Below are positions 7,601 through 16,400 of a stretch of 36,100 bases of DNA, piece after piece (the first letter of the stretch is position 1; each line of letters opens with the position of its first letter). A program made the position numbers and the translations under genes. The stretch is taken from NCBI GenBank assembly GCA_017694335.1, contig JADIMZ010000010.1:1-36100 (forward strand), in the 5' to 3' direction. The stretch comes from Candidatus Pullibacteroides excrementavium (lineage in GTDB: Bacteria > Bacteroidota > Bacteroidia > Bacteroidales > P3). Under the pieces are notes generated by a model. It ran no database searches. It saw nothing but the letters and a program-made list of their open reading frames with translations, and had not been told where the DNA came from.

Positions 7601-8910
7601 GACATTTTTTCAATGTAGAAACTGCTGGCAGCATCGTATGCAAAGGCAATGTAAGCATCCCCCGCTTCCAGAGTCACCGGGCACAAGGTCAGCAGATAGT
7701 CATCCAACGGATTGTCCCAGTCGTAGCTGATAAACGCAGCTTCGCCATCCCATTCCCAAGTGGTTCCATCTTCATTGTTGTCGATGACGGTCCAAAAATC
7801 CATATCCGCTTCTTCATTGAAGTCGCAGATGAAAGGAGGCTGCATGGGACCGATATGGAATACTTCGGCAGCAAGGGTGTTGTTCTCAGGCACTTCGTCG
7901 CCTTCGTAGGCCACGCTTGCTTCAATCTGGTAGGTAACCCCTTCCGCGCTCAAATCAGCCTTGCCGGCAAAGGTGTATTCCTTGGTAGCACCCGGTGCCA
8001 AGGCTTCCGATACGGTCTCTGTTACCGCTTCACCGCCATCAAGGGTATAGGATACCGAATATGATGCGATTTCCTGAGTCCCGCAGTTTTCCACCACGAT
8101 GGTCACATCCTCGGTGGCTGTCAAATCCTCGCCCGTCACAGGCGCCGTGATGTCAACAACCGCCAAGTCGTAGTCGGCTTTGATGCCCAATTCCACATGG
8201 TCGTTCTGGCCGTTGGGATCCATGTCAACCGTAAACACGTATTCCACTCCCGCCTCGAAAGCATAGTCGTTCAACCGGGCATCGTCCCCGGCTGCCACGT
8301 AAATGACTGCCGGATTGGACAACGAAGCCGGCGAAGGATTTACAACAACGGCATCATAGGTTCCCGCCGGAATATCCAACGATTCGCTTTCGCCTGCCAG
8401 AACCACCGTGTAATCTTCAACCACGCCGGTAGCGTCTTCGGGAATCTTGTATTCGAAGGCGGCATAAATCTCTTCCAATGGAAGGTATTCTTCATCGTCC
8501 TCTATCCAAAGGTTGCCTTCGTCTTCCGGGAACAAATCCCCGCAAGCGGTAGCATCGGCATCCAGCAGCACTTGGTAGCCGGAGCCATCACCCCAGTCCA
8601 TATAGACATCAAGCGTGATACGCGCATTGTCCTTGCTGGCAAACGGACGTGTTTCCATTAACTTCAATGCCACTTTCTTGCCGTCGCCCCGTTTTGCAAA
8701 AACAGCAAAAGGCTCCGGTTTTACAGGCTTTTCCGCCTGCAAGCCAGCTTCCTGGGAAGAGGTCAGGCCGGGCTGCGCAATAAATGCCTTCCGTTCAATC
8801 TGTTTCTTGACTTTGAATTGTTCCCCGCTGGAACCAGAATTCTTGACTTGACCCATAGACAGACCTATCATCACGAACAGGCCCAAGGTCATTCCGATAA
8901 GTTTTTTCAT
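4681..8910 (-). CDS. T9SS-sorted surface protein with DUF2436, CARDB-like repeats and cleaved-adhesin domain (1409 aa)
   Basis: A signal peptide (residues 1-20, ending LSMG) is followed by a spacer and a DUF2436 domain (about 95-245). The latter is recognisable from GDGSGYQVLLDADATACG, FEYKIPEDA, DIPAGTYD and NDYAFEAGVEY and closely resembles the adhesin domains of Porphyromonas gingivalis gingipains and haemagglutinin HagA. Several CARDB-like beta domains follow (SYTLDGGEAVTE type, from about 250, again near 510), alternating with jelly-roll-like modules ending in VDDVEIG. A cleaved-adhesin domain (about 1140-1328, with DDWLISPKLLLP and MVDDIVVS) comes next. The last 75 residues are a type A sorting tail (SLYPNPASEIVRI, then GLNAGIYFARV, KFVVR). 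Expected to cross the outer membrane by T9SS and be attached to the surface. A role in binding host protein or haem is inference. The gene is divergent from a TonB-dependent receptor. Confidence 0.92.
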   Translation of the reverse strand: MKKLIGMTLGLFVMIGLSMGQVKNSGSSGEQFKVKKQIERKAFIAQPGLTSSQEAGLQAEKPVKPEPFAVFAKRGDGKKVALKLMETRPFASKDNARITLDVYMDWGDGSGYQVLLDADATACGDLFPEDEGNLWIEDDEEYLPLEEIYAAFEYKIPEDATGVVEDYTVVLAGESESLDIPAGTYDAVVVNPSPASLSNPAVIYVAAGDDARLNDYAFEAGVEYVFTVDMDPNGQNDHVELGIKADYDLAVVDITAPVTGEDLTATEDVTIVVENCGTQEIASYSVSYTLDGGEAVTETVSEALAPGATKEYTFAGKADLSAEGVTYQIEASVAYEGDEVPENNTLAAEVFHIGPMQPPFICDFNEEADMDFWTVIDNNEDGTTWEWDGEAAFISYDWDNPLDDYLLTLCPVTLEAGDAYIAFAYDAASSFYIEKMSLLWGTTNNVEEMEVLVDFDNIEAGSELKFHVENLDITEAGNYYFAFYAYSDANMLGITVDDVEIGQGAYVGTPDLAISDILLPISACDLSAETPLQVLVSNVGRADISTLSLSYTLDGGAAITEEFGAIPYGTDTILTFEQTMDLSAIGKHVVSVEGEILTATGKDEVNLENNAAVDSLITFEPVPAPFITDFSDPEQAADWVGDWYYDNQTGGYVATMYDPLYSRCVTLEEGVAYRFSMEYRAGSTFFGMAIPEAFAIVYGVSGTDVATWDTLWNEPESYEETFVSGDASFTCETAGNYSFGVLSSGYLWIAEISIAEITDYDVRVNSYELPLARMVPVEHVNTALTATIEVQNRGALACTAKVDVLNGETVLGTANVELPEVDGVADAEVEFALSGFEVDDEFTLTFRATVVDHADIDLTDDNEMQKSVVVTQDVMAYDAVTDAMFEDVESYAIGSDSELSAGIPFSLAVKDTLTAISVGWGAPAGEEVTVAIYHWDAATQTMGDLIFETTGSAGTESGFVEYETPGLWLEAGDYMITEASTGYILMADMTAEGYLYVTSNDPPTYQSGLGYPAIRAIFGSDAVLRAKDAAVEAILNPRGDGLFTANQEVEVQVRNMGYEEIAVPVVLAVNKEEPIGPQTVTLAPYAVGTVTFTADMSAPSTEYVLTAIAQLEGDEDATNDTVTKVVNSFAPANPYEMNFEYCEDWATEGFNPAWTTVDVDGASIGGWTGFTFPLMQQPAGFFVFNPAMTEPSLLDELGDAIAPHSGERFGASLFLYEGGAQDDWLISPKLLLPATDAKMSFYVKSHSSDYGLEQYNVLISGTDNELESFVQIGETREAPVEWTLIEIDLTEYAGKEVYVAIQCITNNAFMFMVDDIVVSAPTGNEGGDVLSSQLSLYPNPASEIVRILSTDARINQVSIMNLSGALVYESAATLDQTEFRYNVSGLNAGIYFARVKTDQGTAILKFVVR

Positions 8911-9271
8911 AATGTTTGGTTTTGGTTGTTTTACAATTCGGATTCGATAATCCTTTTTCTTGGCTTTTTCAGTAACAATTTTTTTGTTAGTAAATTAGGT
9001 GTACACTGCATCCAGGCTTGCACCGGAAAACCCGCATGGCAGTGCAAGGCATCCGAAGCCTGTGTTCTTGTTTTGGACATTAAAAAACTTGCTCTGCTCC
9101 CATAATGTGATTTTATGAATACTCCGTTAGTTTTCCCCGCCTTCCATAGAAGAAAGCCGTAATGCGAATTTAGTATTTTTTTCAAATAATGCAAAACAAA
9201 TTCAAAAAACAGTCGACGAAACAATAGCCCCAAACCTGTAAACAGGGTAAGCCTTGCCGTAATATATGTCA
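8911..9271. other. Divergent intergenic region between the T9SS protein and the TonB receptor
   Basis: No gene is supported here. The reverse-strand leader of the 8910 gene holds a nested foldback: CAGGCTT (9013-9019) with AAGCCTG (9056-9062) enclosing TTGCAC/GTGCAA (9018-9023 with 9042-9047). A small TAACAA-ttttt-TTGTTA hairpin (8973-8989) lies closer to the start. No full TAnnTTTG box was found for the reverse-strand gene. A 124-codon open frame on the reverse strand (8931-9305) does not look like protein. Confidence 0.5.
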
Positions 9272-9301
9272 TTGCCATTTCCTGCCAGCTATCTATTTTT
9301 G
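9272..9301 (+). promoter_or_regulatory. Promoter of the TonB-dependent receptor gene
   Basis: TTG (9272-9274), a 19-base spacer, then TATTTTTG (9294-9301) match the Bacteroidetes -33/-7 consensus fully. The predicted start near 9308 leaves a leader of about 14 bases before the ATG at 9322. Confidence 0.7.
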
Positions 9302-9321
9302 CCATTCAAAAACAACACAAG

Positions 9322-11232
9322 ATGCACTTGCGTACAATATTTTCCACAACCCTGTTCCTGGCCACCAGCCTTTTCCTGCAAGCCTCCGCCGGGAATCCGT
9401 TGCCAAAAGCACCCGACTCCTCCGATATTGCCCGCAGCATCAACCTCAACGAAGTGGTCGTGACCGGTACGCGCAACGCCACCGACATACAGCACTTGCC
9501 GATGACCGTCAGCGTCATCTCGCATCGCCAAATCGAAGAAAGCCATGAAGTCTCGTTGCTGCCCTTGCTAAGCCAGCAGGTTCCCGGACTATTCGTAACC
9601 TCACGGGGCGTGTACGGCTACGGGGTTTCCGATGGGGCGGCCGGCGGCATCAGCCTGCGGGGTATCGGGGGCGGCTCAGCCTCGCAAATGCTGGTCCTGA
9701 TTGACGGGCATCCCCAGTACATGGGACTTTTCGGGCATCCGATCGCCGATGCCTACCAGAGCATGATGGCCGAACGGGTGGAAGTGCTGCGCGGCCCGGC
9801 CTCGGTGCTTTACGGCTCCAACGCGATGGGCGGAGTCATCAATATCGTGACCCGGCAGATGCAGAAAGACGGCGTGCGCACCGGCGTGGATGCCGGAATC
9901 GGGACTTACGGGACGATGCACGCGCAAGCCTCCAACCGGGTCCGCAAAGGCAAGTTCAGCAGCATTGTCACCGCATCCTACGACCGCACCGACGGGCATC
10001 GCGAAAACATGGGCTTCGAACAGTTCGGCGGCTATGCCAAAGTGGGTTACGATTTTGATGCCCATTGGAAAATCTGGGCCGACGCGAATGTGACGCATTT
10101 CAACGCCTCCAATCCCGGCACGGTAGACAAGCCTATCAACGACAACGATTCCCGGATTACCCGAGGCATGGCATCGCTCGCCTTGGAAAACCATTACCAA
10201 AAGACTTCCGGGGCCTTGAGCTTCTTTTACAACTGGGGACGGCATCGTATCAAAGACGGATACGAAAACGGGGAAGAACCTTTGGACTACCGATTCAACT
10301 CCCGGGATCAAATGATGGGGGTGTCGGTCTACCAAAGCGCGTCCTTTTATAAAGGAAACCGGGTGACGCTGGGCGTGGACTACCAGCATTTCGGCGGGAA
10401 TTCATGGAATCATTATATAGAAACCGGAGAAGACGAACCAAGTGCCGACCACCATTTGGACGAGGTGGGGGCTTACGTGGACTTCCGGCAGGATCTTTGG
10501 AAATGGCTTTCGCTCGATGCCGGTGTCCGCTTCGACTACCACAGCCGGACGGGCGGGGAATGGATCCCGCAAGGCGGGCTTTCGTTCCACTTGCCCAAGA
10601 ACGCTGAAGTCAAGGCGATGGTGAGCAAAGGTTTCCGCAACCCGACGATACGGGAGATGTACATGTTCCCGCCCCAGAATCCGGACCTGAAACCGGAACG
10701 CCTGATGAGTTACGAGCTTTCGTTCTCGCAACGCCTGCTGCACGGGGCATTACGCTATGGGGTGAACCTCTTTTACATCCATGGGGACAATATTATATAT
10801 GTAGACCGTTCTTCGGGTCGCCCGCTGAACATGAACGGGGGATTGATTGAAAACTGGGGTGCGGAAGCTGATTTCGGATACCGCATCACCAAGGTCTGGA
10901 ACGTATACGCCAACTACAGCTGGCTGCATATGGAGCATCCTGTCTTAGGCTCGCCCGAGCATAAGCTCTTTGCCGGATTGGATTTCCGTCTCGACCGCTG
11001 GAGCGCATCCACCGGCATCCAATACATACACGGGCTATATACTTCGGTGGCGGCGGACAATATCCAGCAGGAGAATTTCATGCTGTGGAACTTGCAGGCC
11101 GGGGTGCGGGTCGGCGGAATCGCTGAAATCTACCTCAAGGCCGAAAACCTGTTAGGGCAGGAATACGAAATCAATGCCGGATACCCGATGCCCCGTTTCA
11201 CTTTCATGGGTGGAATCCGCCTGGATTTCTAA
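9322..11232 (+). CDS. TonB-dependent outer-membrane receptor (BtuB/CirA/HmuR-like, 636 aa)
   Basis: A signal peptide (about residues 1-23) precedes NLNEVVVTGTR, where the plug domain begins. The plug continues through MLVLIDGHPQY and RVEVLRGPASVLYGSNAMGGVINIVT (to about 180). The rest is a 22-strand-type barrel ending in an aromatic residue (GGIRLDF). It lacks the N-terminal carboxypeptidase-like domain of SusC proteins, and no SusD gene is adjacent, so it is a metal, haem or cobalamin type receptor rather than a glycan transporter. In the barrel FRNP (438-441) and NPDL (453-456) stand in the spacing seen for the FRAP/NPNL boxes of bacterial haem receptors such as HmuR. Haem or a related ligand is therefore plausible, but cobalamin or siderophore cannot be excluded. 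It is divergent from the DUF2436 adhesin gene and convergent with the regulator gene. Confidence 0.9.
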   Translation: MHLRTIFSTTLFLATSLFLQASAGNPLPKAPDSSDIARSINLNEVVVTGTRNATDIQHLPMTVSVISHRQIEESHEVSLLPLLSQQVPGLFVTSRGVYGYGVSDGAAGGISLRGIGGGSASQMLVLIDGHPQYMGLFGHPIADAYQSMMAERVEVLRGPASVLYGSNAMGGVINIVTRQMQKDGVRTGVDAGIGTYGTMHAQASNRVRKGKFSSIVTASYDRTDGHRENMGFEQFGGYAKVGYDFDAHWKIWADANVTHFNASNPGTVDKPINDNDSRITRGMASLALENHYQKTSGALSFFYNWGRHRIKDGYENGEEPLDYRFNSRDQMMGVSVYQSASFYKGNRVTLGVDYQHFGGNSWNHYIETGEDEPSADHHLDEVGAYVDFRQDLWKWLSLDAGVRFDYHSRTGGEWIPQGGLSFHLPKNAEVKAMVSKGFRNPTIREMYMFPPQNPDLKPERLMSYELSFSQRLLHGALRYGVNLFYIHGDNIIYVDRSSGRPLNMNGGLIENWGAEADFGYRITKVWNVYANYSWLHMEHPVLGSPEHKLFAGLDFRLDRWSASTGIQYIHGLYTSVAADNIQQENFMLWNLQAGVRVGGIAEIYLKAENLLGQEYEINAGYPMPRFTFMGGIRLDF

Positions 11233-11317
11233 AACGCCCCTATTGCCTGGAGCGCGGATAGAATCGGCAGTCCGCCTAATCCGGAAAATCCTCCCACCGA
11301 TTCCACTCCATGCGCTT

Positions 11318-13099
11318 TCACTTCCGGCCCGACACCGATTCTTCCCTAAGCGCCTCGAAATAGTCGGAGGTCTTTACCTCGTTGCCAAGCCCAATCTTTT
11401 TACGAAGCCTGTAAATGAACGTCCCTATCGACCGGGGAGTACGCCCCGTAAGATTTGCTATTTCTTTGGCATTCAAACCCGATGCCAAAAAGGCCGCCAA
11501 GCGTTTCTCGCTCCGGGTCAGACCAGAGACCTTCTGTTCCAGGTTCACAAAGAAATAGGGATAAGTGGCTTCGAAATCGGCAAGGTATTGTTTCCAACGG
11601 TTTTCAACCGATCCCGATTGCGCCAGACGCGCTATCCGGGCACAAGCCCTTTCCACTTCGTCTTTTGAAAGGCTCCGGACTGTTTCCTGCAGACGAGCCG
11701 TTTCCTCTTTAATCTGATGCAGCACCTCGTCTTTGTAGGCGTTCGACATGGATCGATCCGCCCCTCTCTGCTTTTCCGTTTCAATCCCCTTGGCCAAAAA
11801 ATCATTCTCCTCTTGTATATCGCGAATCACCTCGTCGCTTTCCTGCTTGCCTCGTTTAAGACGGTACAACAATACGCTCAACGCAATCAGCAGGAAAAAA
11901 ATGACAAGAGACAGTATTGTCAGGCTCAACTTCTTTTGTGAATTGGCCAGTTCGGCCATCTTCAAATCCGACTGCATCTTCTCCAGCTCAAAGTCCTTAC
12001 GAAGATTATAGACCACCTCTTCCCTTTCCCTATTCCACACCGAATCCCGCAAACGGTATGCAGCCTGCAATTCCTGATAAGCCTGCTGCAGTTTCCCTTC
12101 CTCGTACAGCAAGGCCGCATAATCTTCATGGGCATAGCACTCCACTTCCTTGTATCCTATTTCCCTCGAAAGCGCTATGGCTTCCTGCAAATAGGCTTTG
12201 GCCGATGCCACATCATCCGCGCCTCGACTCATATTGCTCATATTCACCAATATCCTTGTCTTTCGAAAGGATTTTTCCGCGTTCTTATCCACTTCGTCCA
12301 ATGCCAAGCCGAAATAATGCAAGGCCAAATCGTTCTGACCGAGTTCCGAATAAATGCAAGCCAGATTATTGTAATAGAAATCCAAGTTCAAATCCGGGAA
12401 TGCCACCACCAAGGGACGTATCTTCATCAGATAAAACAAAGACGAGTCCATTTGCTTGGAGGCAAAGAACCATCCTGCCAAATTCCTGTACACCAACACC
12501 TCTTCCTCCACCGGCAAAGGCAGCAGAGACAAAGCCTGCTGATGATAATGGAAAGCATCCTCCATCCGCCCCGAATACATATACAAGCTGGCCAGATTAG
12601 AATAAACCGAAGCCAGCATGGTCTTCGAAGCATCCGGCCATCGGTGCAGAAAAGCATAGGCAGCCTCAATACCTTCCTGGCTCATTCCCGCCTGCATGGC
12701 ATCGGACACCATCTGGAGGGAAGCCGTCATCGCCAATGAGTCTTCCGTGCGCACCGGCAAGATACCGTATTGCAATGCCTGACCCAAGGATTTCCATGTA
12801 TAATACGCCTCCCGGAAACTGCCTGCCTTTTCCTGCATGGATGCCTTTTGCGTCCAATACCCGGCGGCTTCCTCATAACGCCCCACCTCCATGCACAAGC
12901 CTAGAATGGAGTCTGCCAAACTTATTTTCTCCGCAAAACGCGTCTCCGCATCATAAAGCAGAAACCAATGTTCCAATTTCAGATTTTTTTCGGCCACAGA
13001 CATGTCTTTCCCGGCAGGCGAAAGAATATCCTGGCCTGCCGCTCCCTCGAAGCCAAAAATCGAGAACAAGAACCAAACACAAAAACGATAATAACGCAT
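11318..13099 (-). CDS. TPR-transmembrane-coiled-coil-LuxR-type HTH regulator (593 aa)
   Basis: A signal peptide (about residues 1-22, ending EGAAGQ) suggests that the N-terminal part is periplasmic. Residues about 50-350 are helical repeats with tetratricopeptide features (ASVYSNLASLYMYSGRMEDA, YYNNLACIYSELGQNDLA). One membrane helix follows (about 388-411, LTILSLVIFFLLIALSVLL), then a cytoplasmic coiled coil, then a LuxR-like helix-turn-helix (about 522-570, LTRSEKRLAAFLASGLNAKE and RTPRSIGTFIYRLRKKIGL). Bacteroidetes use such proteins as one-component membrane-bound regulators that sense periplasmic signals. The gene is divergent from the second adhesin and probably controls it, itself or both; repeated TACAACA sites lie between them. 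The target assignment is inferred from position only. Confidence 0.88.
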   Translation of the reverse strand: MRYYRFCVWFLFSIFGFEGAAGQDILSPAGKDMSVAEKNLKLEHWFLLYDAETRFAEKISLADSILGLCMEVGRYEEAAGYWTQKASMQEKAGSFREAYYTWKSLGQALQYGILPVRTEDSLAMTASLQMVSDAMQAGMSQEGIEAAYAFLHRWPDASKTMLASVYSNLASLYMYSGRMEDAFHYHQQALSLLPLPVEEEVLVYRNLAGWFFASKQMDSSLFYLMKIRPLVVAFPDLNLDFYYNNLACIYSELGQNDLALHYFGLALDEVDKNAEKSFRKTRILVNMSNMSRGADDVASAKAYLQEAIALSREIGYKEVECYAHEDYAALLYEEGKLQQAYQELQAAYRLRDSVWNREREEVVYNLRKDFELEKMQSDLKMAELANSQKKLSLTILSLVIFFLLIALSVLLYRLKRGKQESDEVIRDIQEENDFLAKGIETEKQRGADRSMSNAYKDEVLHQIKEETARLQETVRSLSKDEVERACARIARLAQSGSVENRWKQYLADFEATYPYFFVNLEQKVSGLTRSEKRLAAFLASGLNAKEIANLTGRTPRSIGTFIYRLRKKIGLGNEVKTSDYFEALREESVSGRK

Positions 13100-13163
13100 A
13101 CATCCATGTTTCCGTTAGACAAAAACGACACCGCCCACCCGTCCAACCCCATAAGCAGGCAGG

Positions 13164-13171
13164 CAAACATA
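13164..13171 (-). promoter_or_regulatory. Candidate -7 box for the regulator gene
   Basis: The reverse strand reads TATGTTTG, a full TAnnTTTG match, 65-72 bases before the ATG at 13099. A TTTTG lies upstream but at 24 bases, longer than normal. One copy of the TACAACA motif overlaps this box. Confidence 0.4.
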
Positions 13172-13275
13172 CAACATTTCTCAGACACCCTCTCACAAAA
13201 CAGCCGAATCAACAAATACAACACATTTAAAATAAATAATATACAAAAATGTCGTCATTTTGTTGTACTACAACA
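13170..13275. promoter_or_regulatory. Cluster of TACAACA heptamers and two dyads between divergent genes
   Basis: TACAACA occurs at 13170-13176, 13217-13223 and 13269-13275. The last is joined to its inverse TGTTGTA (13261-13267) as a perfect 15-bp dyad with one central base. Directly next to it lies AAAATG-tcgt-CATTTT (13246-13261). The remaining bases of the 309-base region hold only promoter boxes. These look like operator sites, most simply for the LuxR-type regulator encoded beside them. Confidence 0.5.
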
Positions 13276-13332
13276 TTCCCGATTGTCGGCCTTTTGTGAA
13301 TGCAGGGACAAGGTCTCCCGGCAGAGGCAACC

Positions 13333-13340
13333 TATTTTTG
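13333..13340 (+). promoter_or_regulatory. Candidate -7 box for the second T9SS adhesin gene
   Basis: TATTTTTG matches TAnnTTTG exactly; the predicted leader is about 60 bases. No TTG is present at the standard -33 distance (TTTTG at 13293-13296 is too far), which would fit a promoter that needs an activator. Confidence 0.45.
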
Positions 13341-13408
13341 CCGCAACAAGCAGCAGGCACTCCAACCGTGCCTTTTTCAAAACAAATATTCATTAAAACA
13401 TTAAAACC

Positions 13409-16400
13409 ATGAAACGACCTTTCTTCACATCCTGCCTACTGGCCGTGTCCTTGCTTTTCGGCATCGGACAGACCCAGGCACAGCTTTCCGAAAGCTTCGA
13501 ATCCGGGACTTTCCCTCCCGAAAACTGGCAATATCTGTATCTCGGAGACGAGGGGACAGACAACGGGATGTTCCTGCAAACCATCGGGGACGAGGCCGGC
13601 GTCGATATTGCCGCTCCGGATCAAAGCGAGCACTACCTTTTAATCAAAACAGGTTACGGATTACGCGAATATTCCGATTCTTGGCTCATCTCGCCTGCGT
13701 TCTCCGTAGAAGGGCAGCAATACCTGAAATTCGCCTTGTCCACTACCGAATTCATTTCAGGCTCGACCGACACCATCGAAGTCCTGGCAAGCGAAACGGG
13801 AAGCAATCCGGCCGACTTCACGCATTGCCTCCTGCATGTCCTCTCTTCGGACATTTTCCCAGACGGAGAATTCAATACGGTGGATTATCCGGGATGGACT
13901 GAATTCTGCATCGATCTCTCCGACTTCGACGGCAAAGAAATCCGCATAGCTTTCCGCTCCTGCCTCTACGCAGAGAGCTGGCTCGCACGCATCAGCCTGG
14001 CGCTGGACAACATCCGCACCGAAAGCTCGAGTTCGGACGATCTGGTCCTGACCAAACTGTATAGCCCCGCCAATGATTGCGACAGCACCCAAAGCCTTTC
14101 ATTCGAAGTCTTCAACGCTGGCAACGAGATTTCCAGCTACGACATAGCCTGGAGAATCGGCGAAGGCGCTGTCTCGAGGCAAGCCGCGCAACAGACCCTG
14201 CCGGCATGCCAGTCCTCTACCGTAAACCTGGACCGGGCCATAAACCTGCCCCGCGGCAATTCCGAGCTGAAAGTCTGGATAGAACACGGAAACGACAATC
14301 AAGAATGGAATGACACCCTGTACGCCAACTCCATACGTATCGGCACCGCGGCCTCGCTTCCCTACGAAGGGAATGCATCCAATGAAGGGGAAGACTTCGC
14401 CAACGGATCTCTCCGCCCCACACAAAGCTGGATGTACATCAGCCTCCCTGACTACGGAGAACAGCCCGTATGGCTGGGGCAAGCCAACAATGCCATCCTC
14501 ATCGGCCCTTGCATGGAGATCCCTGCCGGGAAAATCAGGATTTCATTCGACATGATGGCCACTACCCAAGGCGGATTCGTCTTCAGCCAAAGCTACTCAG
14601 GACTCTGGAGAGAACAGACAACCCTGCAAGAAACGCCCTTCGACGCAAGCATTGCCGGATTCACTAGGTTCAGCCAAATCTTGAACATCGAGGAAAGCGC
14701 ATGGCAGTCCCTCGGGATCGAGGTCACCGGCAGCAACCTCACCCAAGTCATAATCAAGAACATCCATATCGAAACCGTGGAAGCCGACCTGTGTCTGGAA
14801 GCCATCCTGTCCCCGGTCAATACCAAGCTGCCCGTATCCAGCCAAGCGACAGAAGTGACCGTTTCCGTCCTCAACCAAGGCATGCAAAGCCGGGAAAACA
14901 TCCGGGTATCCTACCAATGGAGAGACCAGCCCGTGGCAAGCCAGACCTTTCCGGTTGCCATAGCTCCCGACAGCAGCGTGTCCCTCACTTTCTCCACCCC
15001 TATAGACCTGTCTTCCGCCACAACAGGAACCTTGAAAGCATGGGTGGAGGATTCCCAAGGGACTTATGCCGGGAACGACAGCCTGCAAATGGACATCATG
15101 ACTTACGAACCGGTATCCTCGCCCTACCGCATGAGCTTCGAGAGCGGGGAAGATTTCTCGTCCTGGACCTCTCTCAACCCCGATCAAAGCATCGCCACCT
15201 ACTGGGACACAGCCACGGTAGCTTTCACTCTTCTCTCAAAGGGCAAGAATGTCTGCTTCCTGCCTGCATTGGCAGGCTCCCCGGCTAACGACATGCTCAT
15301 CAGCCCGGCCGTTTCCTTGCAAGAAGGCCGCTACCGGGTATCCTTCTTCTATGCCGGCATCCCTTATTCAGGAGCCGACATGCAGCTTTCCGTGATGCTC
15401 GGAACAAATCCCGACCCGGAGACGCTGGCCAAGTCAGTGCAATGGCAGACACAAATCACGCAGTCGGTATGGCTCAGCGGATACTTCTATTTCGATGTCC
15501 CCGCCGATGGATTGTACTATGTGGCTTTCCTCGGCCAAGGTGAACATTGCGAGCTTTTCCTCGACGATGTGCGCATAGACCAGGAACAGGATATCTGCGT
15601 ACTGTCCGCTTCTTTTGCTGAAACGTCCGGATATAATAAGACCAGCACGCCCGTCACCGTCTCCTTCAGGAACCACGGAACAGAAAACGTCACATCCGTC
15701 CAGGCCGAGTACTGGCTCAACAACGTCTTGCAGCAAAGCGAAACAGTCACCTTGGACTTGGCTCCCGGCCAGACTCACGAACATGTGTTCAGCCTGCCTG
15801 CCGACATCTCCGCCACCGGGACATACAGCCTCGCGTCGCGCATCATCATGGACGGAGATGCCGATACCATCAACAACACCATCTCAGGGAACAGCCTCCA
15901 GCACTTCCCTAACCGGACACTGCCTTACTTTGAAGATTTCTCCTCGGAAGAGAACCGGGTCAGATGGGCTTCCGTGGATGCTAACGAAGACGGCAACGCA
16001 TGGGTCGCCGCCGGCAGCGGAATCACTTACGATGCTTACAGCGGGACAGCCGCTTTGGCATACTCATCGCAAGCCGGTGTAGACGGGGACGACTATATCT
16101 TCTCCGAATGCATCGAATTCCCAGCCGACAGCCTGATGCTGTCCTTCTTCTACCGCACTTTCCGGAATATCGACTACTACCATGAAAACTTCAGTGTAGG
16201 ACTTTATTCGGCACCCGACCCGGATTCCGCCGTGCTGATGCTGCAAGACTATCCGGAAATATGCATCCCCGGACAAGAATACGAAAAGGCTATTTTCCGG
16301 TTTTCTTTGGACCAGGCCCAGAAATTGTACATCGGGTTCTATTCTTACAGCGAGAAAGGGAACGGCTTCATCTTCATCGATGACATCAAAGTAGATTACG

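Noticed and set aside
8931-9305. Reverse-strand frame of 124 codons between the adhesin and receptor genes
   Set aside because: Overlaps the receptor's promoter, has no family pattern, and covers foldback sequence; more likely chance.
9322-11232. SusC-type glycan transporter
   Set aside because: No N-terminal carboxypeptidase-like domain, only 636 residues, and no SusD gene next to it.
13170-13275. CRISPR-like spacing of the TACAACA motifs
   Set aside because: Seven-base units with 40-45 base gaps and no longer repeat are far too short; operator sites are the better reading.
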